The position numbers and the translations under genes were made by a program. Shown in pieces: positions 9,469 through 19,702 of a stretch of 64,000 nt of DNA (position 1 is its first letter; every line of letters begins with the position of its first letter). Source of the DNA: Larix kaempferi (lineage: Eukaryota > Streptophyta > Pinopsida > Pinales > Pinaceae); assembly GCA_027924585.1 (NCBI GenBank), contig BSBM01000442.1:6324001-6388000 (forward strand), read 5' to 3'. The notes beneath the pieces are model-generated. The model made no database searches, was not told the origin of the DNA, and saw only the letters and a list, made by a program, of their open reading frames with translations.

Positions 9469-12420
9469 ATGGAACATGCACTGGAATGTTACAACTGCGC
9501 ACAGGATTCAAGCGATGAGGATGAAGATCCTCGCAGTATCAATATCGCAGAAACAGAAGGTACGCGTGAAGTTGAAGGTCCACACTTAGAAATCCCAGCT
9601 GTAACAGAACCAATCAAGATTAGAAAGAGCAATATTGGCACAGAAACAGATCCTAAGTTTGCCTCTATTGGAGATTATTGGAATGATGAGACAATCGGCC
9701 AAATCACAGACCTATTACACGAGTATCAGGACCTATTTCCTACCAACTTTACAGAAATGAAGGGAATAGTGGGTGACCTCGGAGTCATGAGAATACCGCT
9801 TAAGGAGGACGCTAAGCCAGTTAAGCAACGTCCATACAGGTTGAACCCGCGGTACAAAGCAAAAGTAAAAGATGAAATAGATAAGATGCTAGCAGCAGGC
9901 ATCATTGAACCTGTTGAAGAAAGTGAGTGGGTTAGTCCCATGGTAGTACAAGAAAAGAAAACAAAAGGAGACATCAGGATCTGTGTCGACTTGCGCAAAC
10001 TGAATGATGCATCGCTGCATGACCCATTTCCGACACCATTCACTGATGAAGTCTTAGACAATGTTGGAGGACAAGAAATCTACTCATTTACTGATGGCTT
10101 TTCAGGCTATCACCAGATAAGAATCCATCCAGACGACAGGCACAAGACCACATTTGCGACAGAATGGGGCTCCTTTCAGTATACGGTAATGCCCTTTGGT
10201 CTTAAGAACGCCCCAGCAATTTTTTCTAGAGTAGTTGTTGCTGTCTTTAAGGAATACATCCATCAATTTCTAGAAGTTTATTTTGATGATTGGACTGTAT
10301 TTGGACTAGTCAAGAAGCACATAGGAAACCTGCGATTAATGTTTGAAAAATGTAGACAGCACCAGATTTCCCTTAACTTAAAAAAATGTATATTTTGTGC
10401 GCCTTTTGGTACGTTGTTGGGTCACATTGTGTGCAGACAAGGCTTGATGGTAGATCCCGCGAAGATCGCCATCATTGTCAATTTACCAGCACCTAACTCA
10501 GTAAAGCAGCTGAGAACTACACTTGGTCATACCGGGTATTACAGAAAGTTTATCAAAGGTTATGCCAAGATTACCGCACCAATGGAGAAATTATTGAAGA
10601 AGGATATCAAATTTCAGTGGAATGAGGAATGTCAGAAGAGTCTTGACGCTCTAAAAGAAAAAATGGTTACAGCACCTATTCTGGTCTTTCCAGATTGGAA
10701 CAAGCCTTTTCATGTTCATGTGGATGCATCTGGCATCGCACTGGGCATTATTCTCACGCAACCAGGCGAAGGGGGTATTGACCACCCTATCGCATATTCG
10801 AGCAGGAGACTATCGACAGCTGAGAAGAATTACACCACCACAGAGAGAGAAGGGTTAGCAATGGTGTATGCTTTACAGAAATTTCGGCACTATCTGTTGG
10901 GTGCCCCGTTCAAGATGTTCACCGACCATTCTGCATTAAAGTACTTGGTCAATAAGCCAGTGTTAGGGGGAAGAATATGCAGATGGCTATTGTTGTTCCA
11001 GGAATATGATTTCGAAATCATTGTTAAGCCAGGAAGACTAAACGCAGGACCTGATCACCTGTCAAGGCTAGACTCAGGTGAAGAACCAAGTAATTTAGAG
11101 GACAACTTGCCTGATGCGCAATTGTTCTCCATTCAGGTCGCAGATGAATATTATGGAGACATAATTCAATTCCTTACTACAGGGTGGGCGCCACCTGAGT
11201 TTACCAAGCAACAAAAGAAACACTTAGTGGTGAAAGCAGCAGACTTCACCCTGATTGCAGGACACCTCTATAAGTTAGGACCAGATGAAATCTTGCGCAG
11301 ATGCGTTATGCCCCACGAGAAACAGACCATTCTTAAGGAATCACATTCGGGCATCGCAGGAGGCCATTTCGCAGGGAAGCCTACCGCTCAGAAGATCCTA
11401 GCAGCCGGACTATGGTGGCCTACATTACATAAAGACAGTAAAGAGTTTTGCAGATCATGCGATATCTGCCAAAGGACAGGAAAGCCCTCCAGAAGAGATG
11501 AAATGCCGTTGCGACCACAGATAACGCTACGCGCATTCGATAAGTGGGCCATAGACTTCGTGGGTCCTATTAACCCCCCAGGAAAACGAACTGGTGCGAG
11601 CTATATTATTACAGCAACAGAATACCTCACCAGGTGGGCTGAGGCGAAAGCAGTCAGGAATTGTGATGCTGCTACAGCAGCACAATTTATTTTTGAAAAC
11701 ATCATCACTAGATTTGGATGCCCAGTGACTTTGATGAGTGATCAAGGCACACACTTTTTGAATAGCACCATAGAAGCCTTGACAGAGGAATTTGAAATAC
11801 AGCACCATAAGAGTACACCTTACCACCCTCAAGCTAATGGTACGGTGGAGGCTTTCAATAAGATATTAGAACAGGCTCTTACAAAGATTTGTAACAGTCA
11901 AAGGGATGATTGGGACCTCAGAGTTAATGCTGTATTATGGGCTTACAGGACCACGTGTAAGAAACTAACAGGGCACACACCTTTCAGCCTGGTATATGGA
12001 CAAGAGGCTGTTATGCCTATGGAATACATCTTACCCAGTCTAAGGATTGCTCAGCTTACAGAGATGGCTGATTCTGATACTTTAGAGGAGAGATTGGCGC
12101 AGCTGCTCAATCTGGAGGAAGACAGATTTATCGCAGGATTCCATCAAAAAGTGCAGAAAGCACGAGAAAAAGCTTGGCATGATAGGCATATCAAGAACAA
12201 AATCTTTCAGCTTGGAGACTTGGTACTCCTTTATGACAGTAAGTTTATAAAGTTCCCTGGAAAATTCAAAACTCATTGGTTAGGGCCATATCAAATTCAG
12301 CAAATAACAGATGGAGGTGCTATACAACTTCGTACTATGAGTGGGGAGTTTCTTCCTACCCTGATCAATGGCAGTCGGCTTAAGCTGTATCGCGACGGCC
12401 ATGCCACCTCCCAGCCCTAG
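9469..12420 (+). CDS. pol: pol of element I: reverse transcriptase, RNase H, integrase
   Basis: 983 codons in the gag frame after the second TAG. The RT domain starts near residue 120 (RPYRLNP) and has its catalytic YFDD at 271-274. RNase H follows, with its DAS motif near 418 and the TDHSALKYL block near 485. The integrase has an HHCC zinc site from about 626, then a D,D-35-E core: Asp in AIDFVGP near 696, Asp in MSDQGTHF near 758, Glu in GTVEAFN near 794. The C-terminal region carries the GDLVLL---FPGKF---W-GPY pattern typical of gypsy integrases. I see no chromodomain. No frameshift breaks this part, so the enzyme core looks intact. The ATG at 9469 is simply the codon after the TAG and need not be a true start. 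Confidence 0.9.
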   Translation: MEHALECYNCAQDSSDEDEDPRSINIAETEGTREVEGPHLEIPAVTEPIKIRKSNIGTETDPKFASIGDYWNDETIGQITDLLHEYQDLFPTNFTEMKGIVGDLGVMRIPLKEDAKPVKQRPYRLNPRYKAKVKDEIDKMLAAGIIEPVEESEWVSPMVVQEKKTKGDIRICVDLRKLNDASLHDPFPTPFTDEVLDNVGGQEIYSFTDGFSGYHQIRIHPDDRHKTTFATEWGSFQYTVMPFGLKNAPAIFSRVVVAVFKEYIHQFLEVYFDDWTVFGLVKKHIGNLRLMFEKCRQHQISLNLKKCIFCAPFGTLLGHIVCRQGLMVDPAKIAIIVNLPAPNSVKQLRTTLGHTGYYRKFIKGYAKITAPMEKLLKKDIKFQWNEECQKSLDALKEKMVTAPILVFPDWNKPFHVHVDASGIALGIILTQPGEGGIDHPIAYSSRRLSTAEKNYTTTEREGLAMVYALQKFRHYLLGAPFKMFTDHSALKYLVNKPVLGGRICRWLLLFQEYDFEIIVKPGRLNAGPDHLSRLDSGEEPSNLEDNLPDAQLFSIQVADEYYGDIIQFLTTGWAPPEFTKQQKKHLVVKAADFTLIAGHLYKLGPDEILRRCVMPHEKQTILKESHSGIAGGHFAGKPTAQKILAAGLWWPTLHKDSKEFCRSCDICQRTGKPSRRDEMPLRPQITLRAFDKWAIDFVGPINPPGKRTGASYIITATEYLTRWAEAKAVRNCDAATAAQFIFENIITRFGCPVTLMSDQGTHFLNSTIEALTEEFEIQHHKSTPYHPQANGTVEAFNKILEQALTKICNSQRDDWDLRVNAVLWAYRTTCKKLTGHTPFSLVYGQEAVMPMEYILPSLRIAQLTEMADSDTLEERLAQLLNLEEDRFIAGFHQKVQKAREKAWHDRHIKNKIFQLGDLVLLYDSKFIKFPGKFKTHWLGPYQIQQITDGGAIQLRTMSGEFLPTLINGSRLKLYRDGHATSQP

Positions 12421-13167
12421 CCCAGAAAGGAAGTTAATGGTGCAGATGTTCAGTGTAGTTGAAATGAAGCATCGCACCCTAAGGAGTCTACACCGGGAAA
12501 TACTTTAGGTAAGAATTCGCAGCCAGCTTTCCTGGTGGTTGCGATAATTTTGATATGAGGCGAGTTTGTGGCACTTTCCATCTCCAGACGATGCGATATC
12601 TTATCGCAGAGGACAGAAAACAGATGGATGCGCTACCAAATTTTGAATTCATCAGAGGGCTAGTCACTTCGCCATCTGACAAGCATTAACTGCACGGCTG
12701 ACAAGTATCTGTTGTACTAAGATTTGGCAGCAGTACGACGATTCTTCTAGATTTGGAAAATCCGATGCGACACCACTCCGGCGCACAGTTTCCCAGCGAA
12801 AATTCAAACGGCGTTTGCAATAAATAGGCGCGGGGTGCTGTCTTGTCTATGCATTAAATGCCACCAGCGGGTCCAGTCACTGGTCCGTTGCCATTTAAAA
12901 TTCCGCCTTATGATAAATACACGTTCTATTCAAAGCACGGGGCTACTTAGTCATTTTCACCAAAAGAGTTGAGCGCAGTTGAGCCGAGCCAAGCGTATTC
13001 TTAGCAGAGTTCTGAGCAGGGAAACCAAAAACAATTGCAGACTCTGATTTGCATTAAGATTAGCAATCATAGGAAGTCCAGAGTACCACAGGGGAAGGTC
13101 CCTCGCGCCAGACGAGCCTCTCGAAGACGTGTTGCAGAGATTCCAAAGGGGTGGAATCGAGTGCGCT
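12421..13167 (+). other. Non-coding spacer of element I between pol and the accessory ORF
   Basis: 747 bp with no credible frame. It holds a TATA-like motif, AATAAATAGG at 12819-12828, about 340 bp before the accessory ATG, in sequence that turns GC-rich just after it. An internal promoter or a splice acceptor for the accessory ORF could sit here. Neither can be decided from one copy, because element B is decayed in this region. Confidence 0.3.
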
Positions 13168-15960
13168 ATGACTTCGGTTGTGGCGAAGAAAGGGAAGAAA
13201 ATTGCTGCTGGTTCTCCGTCTACACGCCAGTCACCAGGAACCTTAGCTAATATGGAGCGTAGCGAGACCCCGAATAGCACAGACTCAGAAGAACCGGCGC
13301 AGGAACTTCCGGAAGAAGTTACAGTCACTACCATATACTTCCCACCAAGAATAGAGAATGCGCCAGCCATTGTTCTTCCACGAGACTTTAAATATGAACT
13401 CATACTCCCACCGCTGGATAACCGAGTGAAGGAAGAAGGTAACTTGTGGGGGAATATGCATGCTGTTAAGTTTACTGATTATAATCTGAGAGATTATACG
13501 CTGTACCCACAATTCCGCCGCGATCGTTATATGACGATTCAGAGGAACCCAAGGACACAGCACGATGAGTTCGTCCCCATGGACCATGTAAGCCATTTAG
13601 CACCGTCGGGACTGCTCAATCTCCTGGAGATTCCACACTTTGGACGGGGCCCGGAGGTCAATGCTGTGGTGCGGACGCTACTGTCATGTGTGCATGGTGG
13701 TTACTTATGGTTGGGTAACCGAATTGATGTCAATGTTGACCTCATTCACCGCATCACCGGTCTGTCGAAGACTGGCTTCGACCCACAGATAAATATTGAT
13801 GGCGCCACAAAGGATACCAGGCTCTCAACCAAGCAGGTTGCGGAGTATAAGCTGCAAAGAGGAGGTCGCGCCTACGATGTCAATTCAATACAGGATGACG
13901 CCTTGCGGTTTACTGTTAGTCTGTTGGCCGGAAAACTCCTCCTCAAGGTGAGGCCGAAGGAGGTCACAGGCTCAGTTATCCGCCTCGCCATTGAAGTCAT
14001 AAAAGGTAAACCTTACAACTGGAGCTTATTTTTGTTAAATAGTTTCTTTCAAGACTGTGCGCAGGCGCAGCAGGATCCACTTCACAGCTTCCACTTCTCG
14101 TGGCTGCTGATCCTTATGGCTTTCATTGGATGGAAAGAGCCGCCCAATTCACAGTTTCCACAACTGCCACCAGGGGCGTGCAGAGGGTCGAGGTACTCAA
14201 ATCTTTGGGCGAGTAGTCACCCCGAGAAGCACAAGAATAACGCAATGGTATTCCATGAATATTATATGCTATTGCTTGAATCCGTCGCAACGATTCCGCG
14301 TGTCGACTCGCCGGTCGTTGATCTTTATCAGTCCAAGCTGGAATTTAAAGTCGACAGGGATAAAACCTACATTAGACCCAAAGGATTCAGGAAACATAAC
14401 GAATGGGCCCCCGGCCCATATCGCATGGAAATCCAGCAGGTTGAAGATACCATTAAGAATTGTTTTGATGAGGACATGAAACAAATGTATGATGATCTAT
14501 CCTCTGGCCTAGTTCCAGTTGATCCCCCAGCTGAGGATCCAGAAGATGTTGTGGAGGTAGATCCTAAAGGCAAAGAGAAAGAACCAATAGGTTCTAAGAG
14601 AAAGGCTATTGAAGGCCCTTCTCCGGTGCGACCAAAGAAGAAGAGAACAAAGGCGGTTACTTCCGACGAACCGCAGACACCAATCATGACAGAGGATGAG
14701 TATGATCTCATCGCCAGCCGAATACAGGAGAAGATGCGGGATAAATTTGCTGCGATTCAGTCATCGCAGGATCGTATGCGCATCAGCCTTGACAACAAAT
14801 TGCGAGAGTTGAAGGCAATCACTGAGAAGACTGCTTCCATGCAGATTCAGCCAGCCCCAACTACAGTCGCAGAAAGTTCGCAGCCCCCTTCACAGAGCAG
14901 AGAAGAAAGCATTGCAAGGGACCGCACGAACATTGTTCGTATACCGCCGGGAAGTATTAAGTTCCCTGTACCTATGGAAGTGCAGATGGTTCATCCTCTT
15001 GAGGTGAACCTACCAGAGGTACCTGTGGATCAGTTGTATGAAATTTTCCAGCAGATAGGCACGGAGCTGAGGCACAGAGAACAAGTTACATATGAACAAA
15101 ATGTTTTGCTGTCTAACGACAATGTGCAGCTCATTGCACAGCATGAGGCAGAGAGTGCCCAGTTGACGCAATATGTTCAGCGAGAGCAGGATGTCTCTCT
15201 TGTTTTAAAGAACATTGCAGCAGAACTTCCGCAGTGCGATATCAGGCCTGAGTTAGAAATAACTCAGAAGATCAGAAAAATAGCGGAAAGAGCAAAGGCT
15301 CTAGATGAAGAGAAGAAAAAGATGGAGGAAGAATACGAAGCAAGGATTGCTGCACTTGAAGCAAATAAGCCACCCACTCCAGAGGAAATCCAGGAAGCAC
15401 GAGTGCAAGCTTTCAGAATTGTACAGACACAGATGCACTGTCGGGTGGAAGCAGCAGAGGCTATCCTGGAAGATGCATCAAAAACATGGCTGGAGCTAGA
15501 GGAACTCCCACAGAAAGCCGAGCTCGATCAGCACATTAAGCATTGTGAAGATGCGATAGCAAGAGCTGAAGAAGAGTACAAGGGCTTGAGTGCTCTTGCG
15601 AAGATAAGAAAGAAAGGAGAAATCACACAAATTCAGCAGCAGGTGCAGAAATACAGAGCACAGCAGATCAACCTGGCTAACGAAGTTAGCCCGCACGAAA
15701 GCAAAGTCGCACATCTGGTTGATGAACTGGAGCAAAAGGTGAAAAGCTTCACTTCAAGTAAAGGAGTCATTGAGGGCACAGAGGACTCCTTGGTAACTGC
15801 TGAGCTGCTCAGCGCAGCGCAGGAAGAAGTAACACACATGGATGAAAGTATTAAAGCGCTTAAGGCACAGTTCGCAGCAATCTCACGAGCAGCAAAGGAT
15901 AAGCTTAGGCAGATGAATCAGGCTGTTGTTGCGAGTGGCTCGGGGACGAGCCACAAGTAA
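13168..15960 (+). CDS. Accessory ORF after pol in element I (coiled coil, nuclear-localisation-like signal)
   Basis: 930 codons from the first ATG (13168); a second ATG at 13252 starts MERSETP. It occupies the place of the env-like ORF of Athila elements but has no signal peptide or membrane segment, so it is not an envelope protein in form. Residues about 80-430 form a globular region with a VRTLLSCVHGGYLWLG block and an ITGLSKTG block, both shared with element B. A Lys/Arg-rich cluster (GSKRKAIEGP, then PKKKRTK) near 475-495 resembles a bipartite nuclear-localisation signal. From about 700 to the end the chain is Glu/Lys/Gln-rich and reads as a long coiled coil. Function is unknown; a nuclear structural or regulatory role is inference. 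The stop is followed by a purine tract and the 3' LTR. Confidence 0.8.
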   Translation: MTSVVAKKGKKIAAGSPSTRQSPGTLANMERSETPNSTDSEEPAQELPEEVTVTTIYFPPRIENAPAIVLPRDFKYELILPPLDNRVKEEGNLWGNMHAVKFTDYNLRDYTLYPQFRRDRYMTIQRNPRTQHDEFVPMDHVSHLAPSGLLNLLEIPHFGRGPEVNAVVRTLLSCVHGGYLWLGNRIDVNVDLIHRITGLSKTGFDPQINIDGATKDTRLSTKQVAEYKLQRGGRAYDVNSIQDDALRFTVSLLAGKLLLKVRPKEVTGSVIRLAIEVIKGKPYNWSLFLLNSFFQDCAQAQQDPLHSFHFSWLLILMAFIGWKEPPNSQFPQLPPGACRGSRYSNLWASSHPEKHKNNAMVFHEYYMLLLESVATIPRVDSPVVDLYQSKLEFKVDRDKTYIRPKGFRKHNEWAPGPYRMEIQQVEDTIKNCFDEDMKQMYDDLSSGLVPVDPPAEDPEDVVEVDPKGKEKEPIGSKRKAIEGPSPVRPKKKRTKAVTSDEPQTPIMTEDEYDLIASRIQEKMRDKFAAIQSSQDRMRISLDNKLRELKAITEKTASMQIQPAPTTVAESSQPPSQSREESIARDRTNIVRIPPGSIKFPVPMEVQMVHPLEVNLPEVPVDQLYEIFQQIGTELRHREQVTYEQNVLLSNDNVQLIAQHEAESAQLTQYVQREQDVSLVLKNIAAELPQCDIRPELEITQKIRKIAERAKALDEEKKKMEEEYEARIAALEANKPPTPEEIQEARVQAFRIVQTQMHCRVEAAEAILEDASKTWLELEELPQKAELDQHIKHCEDAIARAEEEYKGLSALAKIRKKGEITQIQQQVQKYRAQQINLANEVSPHESKVAHLVDELEQKVKSFTSSKGVIEGTEDSLVTAELLSAAQEEVTHMDESIKALKAQFAAISRAAKDKLRQMNQAVVASGSGTSHK

Positions 15961-15973
15961 GTGTTAGGGGAGT
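15961..15973 (+). other. Polypurine tract of element I
   Basis: An AGGGGAG run lies directly before the 3' LTR and overlaps nothing but the end of the accessory ORF, as expected for the plus-strand primer. Confidence 0.6.
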
Positions 15974-17491
15974 TGTTGGAGAGAACTTCCGCAGCACTTA
16001 GGAAGCTGCTAATTTTGGGAAGGATAACTAATTTTGGAGAGAAAGTACCAATTTTGGTGATAAGACAAAGATATCGCCGTAGCGCAAATCCCGGAGGGAA
16101 TCACGGCGATAGGTACAGAAAAGTCAAGCATGTGGTACAAGGAAGAGGCCGAAGGGAGAGCTCAACCACCGCAATAAAGGCGCCGGAGATGAAGAGAGGG
16201 TTCAGCTACCCTCATTAAAGAAGAAGGACTACAGTCAGCGTTGCTTGAACCAAGAAGAAGCAACGGGCCGATGCATTAAAGACTAAGGACTGCAGGAAGC
16301 GGCGACAAGACAGAAGGCGGCCATGGAAGTACAGCCAGTTGACTGTAAGTGGTTAGGGTTGAGTCACTGTTGGGATAAGGCCCACAGTTTTGTAACTGCG
16401 ATGAGACCTTCGGGCCATCTATATATAGTAGTCTTTTTATATGATAAGGGGTTGGCCGCATAGTGATAGAGACATCAGGTAGAGGTTAGTCAAGCCTTTT
16501 GTGGTTGCAGAGTCTGGACATCCCTGAGAGAATACAAGGGCCAACCTGTTGAGAGATAGTGCGATCCGCAGGGATTGTGAGAGAAAGAGGTCTATAGAGA
16601 AGGGCTCCCACTGAGGTGGAGTTTCCCAGAAGACCCTTGTTGTAAAGAGTGGAACGGAACTGTGTTTATTCTGCAGAGTTGTAAACAAGAACCGTAGTTC
16701 CCCTGGGCGTAGTTCTCGCCCTGGAAGTAACAACATGCTTATTTAAGTAGCACTATTGTATTTGTGTAGATACTGCTCTCATTCACTTGTCTGTGTTATA
16801 TATGAATGATTCAGTCTGTTATAAGTAATGTACATGGTCGTCAGTTTAACTTCTGAATGATGTATAATAAGTGCGATAATCATAGCTACCCGCATAGCAA
16901 CTAGATAATTGTTAACAGAGGATAAGGTGCGAGTAGGAACTGAATGTAAGTCATGAATGGTCTACTTAGACACTGCTCACAGTGATATTCTACTTAGTTA
17001 CGTTGTTGCGAGATAGCAAGGGTCAAGTCCATTAGCGAGGGTTAGGTTTGGAGACTGAATGTTGTAGCTAACTGCAGTACCAGGATAAGGATAGCGGAGA
17101 CCACTTACTAATCCAGGAAGCGGTCAAGATTCACTTACCGCAGGAACTAGAAGGGGAAGATATCGCGCCTACGATATCTTAGGTATCGCTAGACGGTTTT
17201 ACATAGGGGAAGACTTATCGCATTCCCTGCGTAATGCGATAAGACGGAGGCGTAGCCGGAGTAATGGAGTGAGATAGACAGCTCCAGTCAAAGGGATCAA
17301 GGTGGATTTAAGCACCCTGGATGCCTCGGAACTTGGCTGAGGACACTTGAGTCTTCTGCCTCCCATTAGAATCACTTCGGGTGAGACTTCAGGTTGCCTC
17401 TGCGACCTGTTGCCGAAAGGGCCAGTGAGCTAAGGGTTCTGTTGGTCTAAAGGATTACCGCAGCCCGGGTCTGAAAGGGAGAAAACCAACA
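15974..17491 (+). repeat. 3' LTR of element I (1518 bp)
   Basis: Starts TGTTGGAGAG and ends AACCAACA, followed by the ATAAG duplication. It differs from the 5' LTR at about four bases and in a short stretch just before the end. The TATA motif is at 16419-16428. Confidence 0.95.
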
Positions 17492-17614
17492 ATAAGTGTT
17501 GCATGATGGCACCTCTTCTTCATACCATTCACATTCTGCTTCATATTGCTCATAAGCATCTGCATATTCCTCATAAGAATTGTACTCATAGGATTCATCA
17601 TAATAGTAAGACAT
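17492..17614 (-). pseudogene. Short Tyr/Glu-rich upstream ORF of element A, start half
   Basis: An ATG at 17614 (minus strand), about 50 nt after the primer site, opens a frame beginning MSYYYDES and rich in Tyr and Glu. After 41 codons it runs into the insertion point of element I, at a Tyr codon. It continues at 4295 once the insertion is removed. As the first ATG-initiated frame in the leader it is a reasonable candidate for the true N-terminus of the element A protein. Its family is unknown. Confidence 0.5.
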
Positions 17615-17660
17615 GGCTGCAAATTATTCTTGAATGTATGTACCTAATACACAGGTGCAA

Positions 17661-17679
17661 GGAACATGCTCTGATACCA
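17661..17679 (-). other. Primer binding site of element A (tRNA-Met type)
   Basis: On the minus strand TGGTATCAGAGC begins one base inside the LTR, the classic complement of the plant initiator tRNA-Met 3' end. Confidence 0.85.
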
Positions 17680-17680
17680 C

Positions 17681-19702
17681 TGTAATGTCCCTTATTAGGA
17701 ATTTTATTAAAATTGCAATTTTCCACTTTTTTCCTTGGTTCAACCTTTGACTAGTTTTGATCTCCAGGTCCCAAATTTGCCCCAAATGATCCCAAATCTT
17801 CTGAGAAGGTATATGAATGATATTAGAAAATAAATATGTGTTTCAAGGATGCCTTTGTACCTTTAAACCACTTCTGCAAATACTCTTTCAATTCTGGTCA
17901 ATGTAGGTAACTTTACTAGTGATTTCCCTTTGACTAGTATTGGTCTCTAGGTCTCAAATTGACTCCAAATGCCTTCAAATCTTCAAGGAAGGTTTATGAA
18001 TGATATTAGGAATTTAATATGATGTTCAGGGATAACATATGGCCACCAAAAGACCTCTGCAAACTCTCTTAATATTCTGGACCAAGTATGCAATTTTACT
18101 AGTAATTTGGGGTTCAAATCCCCCTAAGGTAAGTACTGAAAATGGCTTCCCAAACGCTTCCAAACCCACTCAAATTCATGAACAGAGGTATGTAATGTGT
18201 TAAGTATGTTATTAATGTCTCATATGCACCATTAATGGTTTATTAAAACTGTTCTCACCCTCTCCCATTCAACTGCAAAAATCCCCAATTCGACCCTTGG
18301 GGAAATGGCACTATTTCTTCTCCCAATGCAATTAAACTGAGTAAAAATGCTTCAAATGCTCAAGTACAGTACATGAAACTTGTATAAGACATCCATGGCA
18401 GTATATTTATCACAAATATATCAGAGAATCATCCATTCATTCGAAATCATCATCAAGACATTGGCTCACAACAAGGTAGTGGGGAAATGGCATTGTTCTT
18501 CCATTAAAAATGAGATTTATACATTTCTACTTGGAATTTCGACCTGAAACTTTTTGGAGATGAAGAACAGAGTATTTATTTCATATTAAAAAAGAAATGG
18601 GGCATTAAAAGCTTCCCCAAAGAGTACAATAGCTCACCAAAAATGCCCTCCCTCAAGGATCAAGAATATGCCATCAAAACTGGAAATGGTTGAAGGAGTG
18701 AGCTGCAATAGAAGAAACCATGAGATGCCCTGTAGCTTACACCTGCAAATAAAGACTCCATTAAAGCTCCAAATGAAAGGTCTGAATGGCCTTTCCAATT
18801 ACCAACTTGGATGGGAATCTTTCACCCTCGAAATTGGCTAAGGCAAGAAACTAGTCATCCACTAGCTCTCCCTCTTCACAAATGCAATTGCAAATTCTAC
18901 AAATGATCAAAAGCTATTCTCATACTTCATTTCTACATTTTATAACCAACATTATCCTTCTAAGGGTCGAAATCCTCTCAATAGATTCAATAGATTTTCA
19001 TTTAGGAAATATTCCACATTTGCCACTTGTCTCCTAGTTCCAACCTTCCATCTTCTCCCAAATTCGATTTTGAGTCTCTTTGGGTTCTCCAACTCCCAAA
19101 TTCGCCTTCTTTGAGCCTATTTTTGGGGCTGACATGTCATAGTGGTCAGATGTCAGAGGTCAGGTCTGCAATTTGTCATAGTTGTCATAGATGCTCCATC
19201 ATTGGTGTCATAGGGGCTAGGGAATCTAGCCCAAGTGTCCACAAAATTCCACTTTGACTCTTTATCTTCCATGGAGGTTACCAATCCTTCCAAATTCGAC
19301 CTAATATGCTCAATGACATGTGTTATGACTTACCAACTCACACAAGATTGTTCACATTCCCATTAATTCGAATTTGCAAAAGAGAGATACCATGTATTAT
19401 GAAAAATCAAGCTAGTGTGGGTCCCACATCCTCCATATGTCTCCAAAACCATTTGTCACTTAGGATTTCTCTTGAATTTATTTATTCACTCTATTTATTA
19501 AATAATTGAACCCTTCTAATGTCTAAACATCATTTATTATCCCCCTTATTCCAAATCCCAAAGCTTCCACCCCAAACCTAGGAAACTAGTAATTTTCCTC
19601 CTTGGCAATTATTTGACCCTTAACATCAATTTTACAAACTCTAATGAATATGGCTAATGTGATTAGGCCATTGTGACCCAATTCCAAATTTGGGACATGA
19701 CA
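17681..19702 (-). repeat. 5' LTR of element A (complete, 2022 bp)
   Basis: The complete copy has inverted ends TGTAATGTCCC and GGGACATGACA in plus-strand reading. It differs from the left copy at about 22 sites by eye. The primer site lies on its left side, so in element orientation it is the 5' LTR. The base after it (19703) resumes element B. The expected target duplication (TAGTA at 19703-19707) cannot be checked because the other flank lies outside the window. Confidence 0.9.

Larger units (their letters stand above)
4301..17491 (+). mobile_element. Element I: near-complete Ty3/gypsy element, Ogre/Tat/Athila-like
   Basis: 13.2 kb between LTRs at 4301-5824 and 15974-17491, flanked by a perfect 5-bp duplication (ATAAG, 4296-4300 and 17492-17496). 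The LTRs differ at about four single bases by eye plus a small rearranged stretch near the 3' end, so the insertion is recent. The order is ORF1, gag, protease, extra capsid-like modules, RT, RNase H, integrase, accessory ORF. Domain order fits Ty3/gypsy, and the tRNA-Asp-like primer site and extra ORFs fit the Ogre/Tat/Athila group. No second, archaeal-type RNase H lies between RNase H and integrase, which argues for an Athila-like rather than a Tat/Ogre-like position. It sits inside the upstream ORF of element A. Confidence 0.93.
1..19702 (-). mobile_element. Element A: non-autonomous LTR retrotransposon, split by element I
   Basis: Direct repeats of about 2.0 kb lie at 1-1939 (cut by the window edge) and 17681-19702. 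Their ends are inverted, TGTAATGTCCC and GGGACATGACA. A tRNA-Met-type primer site abuts the right LTR on the minus strand and a purine tract abuts the left LTR, so the element reads right to left. Without the inserted element I (4301-17491) the interior is only about 2.5 kb. It has no recognisable gag, protease, RT or integrase, only an unfamiliar protein-coding frame. About 22 differences between the LTRs counted by eye suggest roughly 1.2% divergence. The element sits inside the accessory ORF of element B, which resumes at 19703. Confidence 0.88.

Noticed and set aside
10990-11340. Second, archaeal-type RNase H as in Tat/Ogre elements
   Set aside because: The stretch between RNase H and the integrase zinc site is short and holds no DEDD-type motif.
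13168-15960. Envelope gene of an Athila-type element
   Set aside because: No signal peptide, no membrane segment, a basic nuclear-type cluster and a coiled coil. Only the position resembles env.
17503-17685. 60-codon plus-strand frame rich in His and Ile
   Set aside because: It is the reverse of the Tyr/Glu-rich upstream ORF and primer site of element A.
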